Assembly: GCA_900541965.1 (NCBI GenBank)
Contig: UQLN01000046.1
Location: forward strand, 1-35,330
Direction: 5' to 3'
Source: an uncultured Parabacteroides sp.
GTDB lineage: Bacteria > Bacteroidota > Bacteroidia > Bacteroidales > Tannerellaceae
Length of the DNA: 35,330 bases
Each line of letters starts with the position of its first letter. Positions within the stretch are counted from its first letter, which is position 1. This document shows, piece by piece, positions 6,881 through 15,078 of this stretch. The notes under the pieces are model-generated. The model did not search any database. It was not told the origin of the DNA and saw only the letters and a program-made list of their open reading frames with translations. Both the position numbers and the translations under genes were made by a program.

Positions 6881-7630
6881 ATGGCAAATTTCATTTCAAA
6901 GCAACCGGAGTTAAGGTTAAAGTGCCTGATTGTCGATGATGAAGAAAATGCCATTGACGGGGTTGTTGATTATCTTGGAGACATAGATTCTCTCGAAGTC
7001 GTTGAGACTTGCCTGTCTGCGATAGAAGCAATAGAAGTTTTGAAGAAACAGGATATAGACTTAATGTTTCTCGATATAAATATGCCTCGTTTGACAGGCT
7101 TGGAACTGTTAGAATCCATGCAGAACCCGCCTTTAACGATACTGACTACTGCATACTCTGAATTTGCGCTGGACGGATTCAGGTTAAATGTGGTTGATTA
7201 TCTGCTGAAACCATACACCTTTCAGCGTTTCTTTCAGGCAACACAAAAAGCTATAGATTTATATAAGTCACGTATCGTTTGGGATGAAAAAGATAATGGG
7301 CGAATACTTGATATGTATATCCGGCAGGGCGATTCCTTTCAGCGGCTTCACTGGAACGATATATTATACGTTGAGGCAATGCAAAATTACCTCAAACTTT
7401 GTCTGAAAGAAAAGACCTTTGTTATTCATCAGACAATGGTTTCATTAGAAGAAATCCTACCTAAAGACCATTTTTTCAGGGTACATAATTCATACCTGGT
7501 AAATGTCAGTCAGATAGACAAGATCAACGGTGGGCGTTTATTTGTCAATGGTAATGAAATACCTATCTCTAAACATCGGAGAGATGCCTTTCTTAATTCG
7601 GTGGTTTATAAAAATCTTGTGAGTAAATAG
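6881..7630 (+). CDS. LytTR-family response regulator
   Basis: 249 residues. The receiver domain (about 13-130) has the acidic pair (IVDDEE, Asp19-Asp20), the phosphoacceptor Asp65 (LMFLDINMPR), the conserved Thr (LTTAYSEFALDGF) and Lys (YLLKPYTF). The C-terminal LytTR DNA-binding domain (about 145-245) shows the family landmarks: DILYVEAMQNYLKL, then DHFFRVHNSYLVNVSQID and PISKHRRDAF. It starts 2 bases after the kinase stop. The 21-bp-spaced direct repeats at 5781-5814 are its most likely binding site, giving autoregulation and control of the OMP-CPBP operon. Confidence 0.92.
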   Translation: MANFISKQPELRLKCLIVDDEENAIDGVVDYLGDIDSLEVVETCLSAIEAIEVLKKQDIDLMFLDINMPRLTGLELLESMQNPPLTILTTAYSEFALDGFRLNVVDYLLKPYTFQRFFQATQKAIDLYKSRIVWDEKDNGRILDMYIRQGDSFQRLHWNDILYVEAMQNYLKLCLKEKTFVIHQTMVSLEEILPKDHFFRVHNSYLVNVSQIDKINGGRLFVNGNEIPISKHRRDAFLNSVVYKNLVSK

Positions 7631-7768
7631 ATGGGAAAGAGGCGTAAATTTGAATCGCCGAAAGCTAACGGTAATTTAATAGACAAAGAAAATCAACCAA
7701 AATTTAGACAGGAAAAACAGAGCAGAAATATTGGGATTCAGATACAAAAAACACCTGAAACTGACTAA
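7631..7768 (+). CDS. Small basic protein, 45 residues, abutting the LytTR gene
   Basis: The ATG follows the LytTR stop codon with no gap (TAGATG), and the frame runs 45 codons to TAA. The product starts MGKRRKFESPKANGNL and is very polar and basic, with no hydrophobic segment, no Cys and no recognised domain. Tight coupling to the regulator argues for real translation; the short length and lack of family resemblance argue against it. It might be a remnant: another open frame (about 7789-7880, with a reading KDSNIDFEVDLSSHKIS) follows but has no start. Confidence 0.35.
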   Translation: MGKRRKFESPKANGNLIDKENQPKFRQEKQSRNIGIQIQKTPETD

Positions 7769-7865
7769 CAAATCTTTTATTGCTTTAGGCTGTAAAACCT
7801 TATTGTTTCTATTAAAGATAGCAATATCGATTTTGAGGTTGACTTGTCAAGCCATAAGATCAGCA

Positions 7866-8717
7866 TTATTCTATGCTTTGCCTCTTTATTTCATCCAGTG
7901 TTTTATTTTGATAATTCTTCCATTGTGTCCAGCCATTTGTTGGGCGACCCGAAATAACACCTCCGGCTGTACTTGGAGAGGAGAATATATAGTCTTCGGT
8001 AAATACATAAACATTTCCGTTTAAAGATAGAGTTCCACTATCAATTAGCTTATTACGTAGGTCTCTCATGTATTTATGACAAGAAGGCAAGATATCTTTT
8101 ACAGCCTTAGAACCTTTGTAAACAACAAACCCTTCATCAATTAAGGTGCCTTCAGCAAGAGCCTCTTTACTTTTCATTTTGTATATATCGTCAGATGTCC
8201 TATTGTTGTTTCGTGCTATGGAATCGAATAAGGGAAATCCTAATGTAGACAAAAGAATTTTAGTAGTTTCAAAGCAATCTAACAAATCAGCCTCCATGCT
8301 TTCAGTAACAAAGGGCATATTTGAATTTACGCCATTCTCCAACTGCCAGCGATTGGCTCCTTGTGCTATTTTTATAGAGTTGTGTTCCAGGAATTTAACA
8401 TGAGTTTTAGTAAAAGCGTTTATCTTAGAAATAATGACTATTCCATAATTCCAAAAGTCTTTACTACGCTGGTGTTGGGATAATCTTACGGCACATTCCT
8501 CAGCTTCACCTATATAAACCAGTGGTTTTCCTGTCTCTGACTCTCCGAATAGGAAATAAAAACCGACATTCGACAGTTCTTTCCGTGCAAGAACTTGATC
8601 AAACTGATTACGAGGAAATAATATCGCTTTTACTGTCCGATTGGTTATTTCTGCAATTCGAACTCCTCTCGGATTACCATCAGGTAGAAATATTTGTATG
8701 GTTTGAGGTCTTGCCAT
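7866..8717 (-). CDS. GIY-YIG nuclease-domain protein with DUF4357-like C-terminus
   Basis: 283 residues. The GIY-YIG core is at about 50-125: GFYFLF (52-57), VYIGEAE (67-73), Arg78 in the first helix and Glu111 (KFLEHNSI), the metal ligand. All key residues are present, so DNA cleavage is possible. The C-terminal part (about 185-275) resembles DUF4357 (SPSTAGGVISGRPTNGW, then WKNY). It starts 23 bases after the hsdR stop on the same strand and is the last gene of the defence operon. Proteins of this build often sit next to restriction-modification genes, but their role is not established. It might be an accessory nuclease or a separate anti-phage factor. Confidence 0.8.
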   Translation of the reverse strand: MARPQTIQIFLPDGNPRGVRIAEITNRTVKAILFPRNQFDQVLARKELSNVGFYFLFGESETGKPLVYIGEAEECAVRLSQHQRSKDFWNYGIVIISKINAFTKTHVKFLEHNSIKIAQGANRWQLENGVNSNMPFVTESMEADLLDCFETTKILLSTLGFPLFDSIARNNNRTSDDIYKMKSKEALAEGTLIDEGFVVYKGSKAVKDILPSCHKYMRDLRNKLIDSGTLSLNGNVYVFTEDYIFSSPSTAGGVISGRPTNGWTQWKNYQNKTLDEIKRQSIE

Positions 8718-8740
8718 ATTAATTTTGATTTATATATTGT

Positions 8741-11700
8741 TTAGAAATTATCATCCAATTTGTTTGTTTTTATTTTTTGGTAGGCTCGTGCTGACAACCA
8801 ATTCGTCACAATTTTCTGGAAAGAGGGATCGTTCATAAAACGAGCAAATATCTCCTCATTCTGATCAATCCTCTCAATGAAAAGGTTTTGAAGTAAGTTT
8901 TTAAATACCAATTCGAATTTTTCTTCCGGATTCACCTCGGCAGCTTTGATGATAGATTCATCTCTAATCGCAGTTTCAACCATCTGGTCAAAGAAGTATT
9001 GGTCTGCTTGATTAAAGTCTGTCCCAAAACGGTCATTTATAATATCGATGAGTGTAGAAAAATATACAGATTCTGCTTCTCGAACAACTCTGGTTCCTAC
9101 CTCGGATGGGCCATCCAAAGTATATTTGTTCCCTTGATCCAGATTGATAGAACCTTCACTTATTTTTTGTAAACGATAATATTCTAAACGGACAGCATCG
9201 TCAAAGTTATAGTCAATACCTGCGTTACGTTTAGGTAATTTGGATGAAAGGTAGCGTAAGAAAATAAATAGCTTCTCCAAATCTGAATCTTGGTAGGGAA
9301 TGATTTGACTGAGAAAAGCGTATAAATTTCGGTATGAATTCAGCTTTCCTCGCCATAGTTCGGCTTCCTCCTCATTCTCCTGTAACAATACCTTAAAACG
9401 TGAAACCGTCGGATCTAATGCCGCGTTCATGGCTTCATGATCTGCCGAACTTTGTTTTTGTTTGGGTTTGAAATATACTGCACAAAAACGCTCCACATCT
9501 TCTTTCATATATATTTCCGACATATCTAGTTCTTGTTGTAAACGATATAAGCTGGCGGGGTCAACTTCTTCTCCAATTTCAGATCCATCATAATACGCTT
9601 TAAAAGCTGCTTTTATTTCCTCTCTGTCATTTACAAAATCCAAAACAAAAGTATCTTCCTTTAGAGGATGTGTACGATTTAGTCGGGAAAGCGACTGCAC
9701 AGCCTGTATTCCTGATAAACGTTTGTCTACATACATAGTATGCAATAAAGGTTGGTCGAATCCGGTCTGATATTTTTCGGCAACCAATAGCACATGATAT
9801 TCAGGAGTACCGAATTTTTCGGGTAGTTCTTTTTCCTTTATTCCCTTATTCATCCCTTCTTCCGTATAGGTGACCTCTTGTATTTTATCATCGGTCACTA
9901 CTCCCGAGAAAGCCACTAACGATTTAATATCATACCCCTTACTTTTTATATACAGATCAAAGCTTTGTTTATAACGAACTGCTTCCAGTCTGGAACCTGT
10001 AACTACCATCGCTTTGGCATGTCCACCAATTTTATGCCGCGTAGCCAGTTGGAAATGTTCAATCATAATTTCCGTTTTCTGGGCTATGTTGTGCGGATGC
10101 AGCCGTAAGAAACGGGCCAATGATTTCACCGCTTTCTTGCGTTCTACCTGAGGATCGTCTTCACTATCCTTTATAAGCTTATAATAGGTTGCATACGTGG
10201 TATAGTTTTTCAATACATCCAGAATAAATTTCTCTTCAATGGCCTGACGCATGGTGTAGCGATGAAAAGGCTCATTGTTTGTTCCGAATATCTTCAACGT
10301 TTTATGTTTTGGGGTGGCTGTGAATGCAAAAAAGCTTATGTTGCTTTGTTTGCCCCGTTTCGCCATGCTGCGATATAAGCGTTCCATGTTATCTGCACCT
10401 TCTTCAACCGCTTTCCTTTTGGCTTCTTCTGCCAATTGATCGCCGCCTAATACTTCTTTCAAATCCGTGGCTGTTTCTCCGCTTTGCGAGCTATGGGCCT
10501 CGTCAATAATAACAGCAAACTTTCGGGTAGTTAGTACTCCCGAACTCTGTTCGCCTCTTTCTTCCGCTAATTTTATAAGTTGCTGCGAAACAAAAGGAAA
10601 TTTCTGTAATGTAGTGATAATAATAGGCACTCCGCTTTCTAAGGCTTCTGCCAGTTGCCGTGAGTTCTTATCTATTTTTTCTACGACTCCCCGTTTGTGC
10701 TCAAATTCGTAGATGTTGTCTTGCAACTGTTTATCTAAAACAATACGGTCTGTAATGACAACAACCGAATCGAATACTTTGGTATTATTGTTATGATGCA
10801 GGGACGCCAACCGATGAGCTAGCCAGGCAATAGTATTGCTTTTTCCACTTCCGGCAGAGTGCTCAATCAGGTAATTATTTCCAACGCCATTTTGTAAAGA
10901 ATCAGCTATAAGTTTACGCACAGCTTCTAACTGATGATAACGAGGAAAAATTAAAGTTTCTTTTTTTATTTTCCGCCCTTCATCCGTTAGTTTTTCTTCC
11001 ACTTGAAGATGTATAAAACGGGCCAATATGTCTAAAAAACTGTCGCGTTTCAAGATATTTTCCCAGAGGTAAGCTGTGCGATAAGTTCTGCCCGCCGGGT
11101 CAACAGGGTTACCTGCACCTCCGTTATCTCCCTTGTTGAACGGCAGAAAATACGTAGCATCTCCGGCTAGTCGAGTAGTCATATATACTTGTTCCGTATC
11201 TACGGCGAAATGAACTAAGGTCCGTTTTTTAAATTCAAATAACAACTCCCTTGAATCCCTTTCCTGTTGGTATTGCTTTTGGGCATGCTCTACCGTCTGT
11301 AATGTCATGGGGTTTTTAAGCTCCATTGTGACTATCGGAATACCGTTTAAGCTGAGTACCGTATCCAGTGAATTAGTATTACGGGTAGAGTATCGCAATT
11401 GGCGGGTAATCCCTAAAATATTATTTGCATACTGCTTCTCTAATTCGGGATTCATGGTATGTGCAGCCTTAAAGAATGCCACGTGCAACAACCGCCCGTA
11501 ACATTTAAACCCATGTCGCAAAGTGGCTAAAGAACCATACAGATCCATCCATTTACACAAGTCTTGTATGATCTGAGTTTCCATATTTTTCCCTAAGAGC
11601 GTCTCCAGTTTTGCCCACTCTTTGGGTTGCGTGGTCTTAATAAAATCGAGTACCACTTTGGGGAATAACGCAACCTCCGGATTGAAATCTTTGCGATCAA

Positions 11701-11779
11701 CGGATTGATACCCATTATTCAGTAACGAACTTTCAATAACGGTTTCAAAGGCTGCTTCTTTTGTATATAGATGACTCAT
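8741..11779 (-). CDS. hsdR: Type I restriction enzyme R subunit (HsdR)
   Basis: 1012 residues, full length. HsdR is the ATP-driven translocase and nuclease of type I restriction systems and works bound to two HsdM and one HsdS. The N-terminal PD-(D/E)xK nuclease is seen as TNSLDTVLSLNG then TMELKNP (about Asp139, Glu150, Lys152). The helicase motor follows: Walker A HSAGSGKSNT (near 306), motif Ia VVVITDRIVLDKQL, DEAH box (IIDEAHSSQSGE), motif III FAFTATP, then VVTGSRLEAVRY, YQTGFDQPLLHTMYVDK and QSLSRLNR. The C-terminal 250 residues are helical and contact HsdM. It starts 2 bases after ptuB. No frameshift is visible. Confidence 0.95.
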   Translation of the reverse strand: MSHLYTKEAAFETVIESSLLNNGYQSVDRKDFNPEVALFPKVVLDFIKTTQPKEWAKLETLLGKNMETQIIQDLCKWMDLYGSLATLRHGFKCYGRLLHVAFFKAAHTMNPELEKQYANNILGITRQLRYSTRNTNSLDTVLSLNGIPIVTMELKNPMTLQTVEHAQKQYQQERDSRELLFEFKKRTLVHFAVDTEQVYMTTRLAGDATYFLPFNKGDNGGAGNPVDPAGRTYRTAYLWENILKRDSFLDILARFIHLQVEEKLTDEGRKIKKETLIFPRYHQLEAVRKLIADSLQNGVGNNYLIEHSAGSGKSNTIAWLAHRLASLHHNNNTKVFDSVVVITDRIVLDKQLQDNIYEFEHKRGVVEKIDKNSRQLAEALESGVPIIITTLQKFPFVSQQLIKLAEERGEQSSGVLTTRKFAVIIDEAHSSQSGETATDLKEVLGGDQLAEEAKRKAVEEGADNMERLYRSMAKRGKQSNISFFAFTATPKHKTLKIFGTNNEPFHRYTMRQAIEEKFILDVLKNYTTYATYYKLIKDSEDDPQVERKKAVKSLARFLRLHPHNIAQKTEIMIEHFQLATRHKIGGHAKAMVVTGSRLEAVRYKQSFDLYIKSKGYDIKSLVAFSGVVTDDKIQEVTYTEEGMNKGIKEKELPEKFGTPEYHVLLVAEKYQTGFDQPLLHTMYVDKRLSGIQAVQSLSRLNRTHPLKEDTFVLDFVNDREEIKAAFKAYYDGSEIGEEVDPASLYRLQQELDMSEIYMKEDVERFCAVYFKPKQKQSSADHEAMNAALDPTVSRFKVLLQENEEEAELWRGKLNSYRNLYAFLSQIIPYQDSDLEKLFIFLRYLSSKLPKRNAGIDYNFDDAVRLEYYRLQKISEGSINLDQGNKYTLDGPSEVGTRVVREAESVYFSTLIDIINDRFGTDFNQADQYFFDQMVETAIRDESIIKAAEVNPEEKFELVFKNLLQNLFIERIDQNEEIFARFMNDPSFQKIVTNWLSARAYQKIKTNKLDDNF

Positions 11780-11781
11780 GA

Positions 11782-12507
11782 TTAGGTATTATTTTCAGCA
11801 GACTTAAAGTATTTCTTTTTCTTAGCTAATTTTTCCAGCTTCATTACATATTCTTGTAATGCAAATCTAATACACACGCAGTATTCCGGATACTTGTCTC
11901 CATGCAATTTAGTTATTTCCTCAATAGCAGTTTGAGCTTTTGATTTGGAAATAGGTTTTTGATTTTTATTATAAATAAAAGCATCTATCGCCCTTTTCCT
12001 GTCTGCTGTTAAATCATTATGATCAAGTCTTAGAACTTGGATTGTTTTGTTGCCTGAATCTGATTTTCCGGAAATTTCTCCTTTCCCATTAAAGGAGAAA
12101 TGACTTTCACAGTTAGCTGTCAAAGGAGAAATAAATTCTCTTCCATCATTTTCCCACCAATCATCTTTCTTTTGAGCTCCATATCTTATTTTTGCTTTCA
12201 TCCCATCCTTTGGAAAACAAGCTATCATATTTATATAATCGAGATCCGAAACCGTATCAATTCCTTCTTCCGTATGTTTTCTGCAAAGGCTCTCCGGTTT
12301 AATATGTTCGATATGAGAACTACTATTTGATATTCTCTTCATTGTATAGGCACATAAATACCCTTGTTCAATAAGTAATGCCTTTATGATTGCTATTCTT
12401 TCTTTTGAACCGAGATTCCTATAGTCTAAATTCTCTTTTACATTCTTATTATCAAGCCTGAAATCAATTAGCTCTTTAGGTTCTCCCTGCTTAACTATCC
12501 TCTTCAT
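11782..12507 (-). CDS. ptuB: PtuB-like HNH nuclease (TIGR02646 type), Septu effector
   Basis: 241 residues from the ATG at 12507 (MKRIVKQGEPKEL). PtuB is the HNH nuclease of the Septu anti-phage system and acts with the ATPase PtuA. The HNH core is visible: GYLCAYTMKRI (Cys52), SHIEHIKPES (His65, His68), then DLDYINMIACFP (Asn93, Cys97) and Cys133 near ANCESHF. This is the pattern of TIGR02646-type nucleases, also found with retrons and with PtuA. The start lies inside the 3' end of ptuA (17-base overlap), so translation is coupled; hsdR follows after 2 bases. A more upstream start at 12549 would need a longer overlap and is less likely. Activity is inferred from motifs. Confidence 0.8.
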   Translation of the reverse strand: MKRIVKQGEPKELIDFRLDNKNVKENLDYRNLGSKERIAIIKALLIEQGYLCAYTMKRISNSSSHIEHIKPESLCRKHTEEGIDTVSDLDYINMIACFPKDGMKAKIRYGAQKKDDWWENDGREFISPLTANCESHFSFNGKGEISGKSDSGNKTIQVLRLDHNDLTADRKRAIDAFIYNKNQKPISKSKAQTAIEEITKLHGDKYPEYCVCIRFALQEYVMKLEKLAKKKKYFKSAENNT

Positions 12508-13765
12508 CGTCTTCGCCCAAAATTTCAAGGTTAGACATGCGAGCTTCAAATATCACCCATTCTGAAATATCCAATCCTTCTGATTTATACTTATCGATTA
12601 ACTCCCGGGCTTGATCAAACTCAATATCGTCGATTAGTCGCTCCACTTCTTCTATAGCCCTTACACTTATTTCCGGTCTATCGTCCGATTCCATTAAGTG
12701 TTTCAGAATCCAATTGGTATCCAACCCTCGACTTTTATTGGGACGGATAATTTCATTCCTGTTGATTATGTGTATTTTTTCAGGTTCCAACGCCGGAATT
12801 ATCTGAGGAGAATGAGACGTGGCAATAAACTGACAATTAGGAAAAACCCGCGTAAGATTTTCAACAATAGAACGTTGCCATTTTGGATGTAAATGCAGGT
12901 CCAGTTCATCTATTAGTACGACAGCTTTACCTTCTTTCAATGGATCTTTTAACCTCGGATTAGCCTGGTATAAGCGGCGTGCAATGTCCATAACCAAAGC
13001 AAGGATACCACGTTCACCATCAGATAATTGATTAATATGCAACGTTGTCTCCCCTTTATCAATGGTCAATGTATATTTACCATCCTCATTTTTTAATTGA
13101 AGATTAGAAAATCCGGGTAAGAACCGATAAACAGCTTCGCCCAATACTTCTACGCTTTTAAGGATAAGCGGATTTTCCTTGCCAAGCGCTATCTGGGTTC
13201 TAATCCAATCAGTAAATATTCTCAGATTAAACTCCCGATTAATCGATAAAGCCTCCGCAAAAGCGGCAGCTTGTCCTCCAACACTCATTGCTTTTGCCGG
13301 TTCCCGATCTATCATCAAAGAGCGCCTTGTAGAAAAGAAAATACCGACAGGTTGATTTTTTTGTTTGTCTGTCTGGGAAAAAGTAGCCTTTAGTGAAGGT
13401 GAAATTTTTTCAATGTCCGGAGTTTCTTCTACCTGGTCGCGTACAGCACCTATAGCCTTCGGTTTAATAGTTTCTTTTTGACGATGTATAAGGAGGTTGA
13501 ATTCATGGTCATCAATCTCAAAGTCACAGGAAACCTGAAGATTAGCACTACCTATTTTTATGTCATTCAACGAGAAATTTTCCTTGCGATTTTTTGATAC
13601 CGTTATCTCAGGGAGTATCTGGGATAAGCAAATCTGTAAGGCCTCCAATGCAGTAGTTTTACCTACCCCATTTATTCCAACCAACAGATTCATGCCCGGT
13701 TGAAATTCAAACTCGGCTTCTTTGTAAGCCCGGAGATTCGTAATATGTAATTTTTTTATGATCAT
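12491..13765 (-). CDS. ptuA: PtuA-like AAA/ABC-type ATPase of a Septu system
   Basis: 424 residues. It is an SMC/RecF-like ATPase with Walker A (GINGVGKT, 30-37), an ABC signature (LSDGERG, 247-253), Walker B with a catalytic Glu (VVLIDELDLHLHP, from 282) and the H-loop (ATSHSPQ, His318). The N-terminus, MIIKKLHITNLRAYKEAEFEF, is typical of this class. Together with the next gene, an HNH nuclease, it matches the ptuA-ptuB pair of Septu. Its ATG overlaps the hsdS stop by 4 bases (ATGA), so it is translated as part of the hsd operon. RloC, OLD and other DNA-repair ATPases share the fold, but the HNH partner favours PtuA. Confidence 0.82.
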   Translation of the reverse strand: MIIKKLHITNLRAYKEAEFEFQPGMNLLVGINGVGKTTALEALQICLSQILPEITVSKNRKENFSLNDIKIGSANLQVSCDFEIDDHEFNLLIHRQKETIKPKAIGAVRDQVEETPDIEKISPSLKATFSQTDKQKNQPVGIFFSTRRSLMIDREPAKAMSVGGQAAAFAEALSINREFNLRIFTDWIRTQIALGKENPLILKSVEVLGEAVYRFLPGFSNLQLKNEDGKYTLTIDKGETTLHINQLSDGERGILALVMDIARRLYQANPRLKDPLKEGKAVVLIDELDLHLHPKWQRSIVENLTRVFPNCQFIATSHSPQIIPALEPEKIHIINRNEIIRPNKSRGLDTNWILKHLMESDDRPEISVRAIEEVERLIDDIEFDQARELIDKYKSEGLDISEWVIFEARMSNLEILGEDDEEDS

Positions 13766-15078
13766 GATATTTCCGGTATTTCGATTTGTCCTGTTACGGC
13801 TGCTGAGATCAGTGCAGTGCGACGTTCTTTTAATAATAAAATTGTTTTCTCTGTTAACTTGCTCAATTCATCAATTTTATTTAATTCAATTTTTAGAAAG
13901 GTTACAATTGCATTTTGTTCATTCATATCAGGAAGAATAATTTTCATTGATGAATATTTTTCTCCACTAAAATTTTGAATTGTCGCTTGAATTAATTCCG
14001 TATAGATTTGGTTCCAGTAGTATGATGACTCTGTGATAAGTATTAAAAATTCCGGAAGAATTCTCTTACGATTAGATCGCATTCTGATTAAATAACCAGC
14101 AAAGCAGCAAATTCCCCATTCTTTTTTATACAGGAAATCTTTCCCTTTCTTATCGCCACTTCTTACAAACAAAAGATCGCCATCATCAAGTAAATAATCT
14201 TTAGCAATATCCATTTCTAAGGACTTGAATGTATCGTCTCTTAGAGAACCATCATTATTTATATCTGTAATTCTAATGAATCTTGGATTATTAGGGTTGT
14301 CATCTAATGCAGCCTCATTGGCTCCATACATTAAAGGTTCTGAAGCAAGATATTTCATTTGAATAACATCCCAATGCTCCGGCACATCTCCCAACCAATC
14401 TACACCCGAACTCTTCAATTTCACATTTGGGTCGAGTCCTCGGGTTACCGCTTGTGTAATGAGAGCCTGACGTTTTTCGGAAAGAAGGTGGATGAGTTGT
14501 TCTTTTTGGGCAATTAATCTGTCAATAAAGAGCAATTCGGTTTTCAAAAAAGAAATGATCTTTTCTTGAATGGATAAATTAGGTATAGGTAATTTTAATC
14601 GACCTATTTCATCTTTCGGTAAACCAAATCTTGTAACACCAGTAGAAGCTAGTTCTAGTTGAATTCTTATGATTTTAGCTTCAATACAACGAAATAAATA
14701 TTCAGGAATAATTTTAGTCTGATTTGCCTTAATAATGGCCAAGTGATATCCACAAAGCAATTTTTCTTTTGTTTCAATTACTAAAGCAGGTATACCAATA
14801 TCATCCCATGATTCAGAATCCTTAGTAATTAATACATCTCCAATGTTCAGTTGAAATTTTCGAATTTCTTCCTCTGTGGCAGATGCTAACATGAATTCGA
14901 GATCAGAAGTGATAAAATCATTGTTATATACGTCTGTATAATTACATAATTCTACAAGTATTTCATCTTTTTTTGAAATCTTATCTACATTGCTTACTGA
15001 ATAGTTAGCTATAGCCTTTAAAGGCATAGATTCCCAGCCACCAGGCAGATCCTGTATCCAGTTTAACTCATTTCTCAT
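13762..15078 (-). CDS. hsdS: Type I restriction specificity subunit (HsdS)
   Basis: 438 residues with two target-recognition domains. HsdS sets the DNA sequence that the HsdM methylase and HsdR read. The first domain (about 1-170) opens with WIQDLPGGWESMPLKAIA. The second (about 235-400) opens with SSGVDWLGDVPEHWDVIQMKYL. Each is followed by a helical spacer with the same ending (ERRTALISAAVTG at the C-terminus; EKRQALITQAVTRGLD in the middle), the usual half-repeat of type I S subunits. It overlaps hsdM and ptuA by 4 bases each. Only one hsdS is present and no recombinase or silent copy lies beside it, so the phase-variable shuffling known for some Bacteroides hsdS loci is not supported here. 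Confidence 0.95.
   Translation of the reverse strand: MRNELNWIQDLPGGWESMPLKAIANYSVSNVDKISKKDEILVELCNYTDVYNNDFITSDLEFMLASATEEEIRKFQLNIGDVLITKDSESWDDIGIPALVIETKEKLLCGYHLAIIKANQTKIIPEYLFRCIEAKIIRIQLELASTGVTRFGLPKDEIGRLKLPIPNLSIQEKIISFLKTELLFIDRLIAQKEQLIHLLSEKRQALITQAVTRGLDPNVKLKSSGVDWLGDVPEHWDVIQMKYLASEPLMYGANEAALDDNPNNPRFIRITDINNDGSLRDDTFKSLEMDIAKDYLLDDGDLLFVRSGDKKGKDFLYKKEWGICCFAGYLIRMRSNRKRILPEFLILITESSYYWNQIYTELIQATIQNFSGEKYSSMKIILPDMNEQNAIVTFLKIELNKIDELSKLTEKTILLLKERRTALISAAVTGQIEIPEIS

Noticed and set aside
7731..8024. 97-codon plus-strand frame after the LytTR gene
   Set aside because: Its second half is antisense to the GIY-YIG gene and its hydrophobic look comes from T-rich sequence; no start signal.
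13762..15078. Phase-variable hsdS (shufflon)
   Set aside because: There is one hsdS, no silent copy, no inverted repeats inside it and no intact recombinase nearby.
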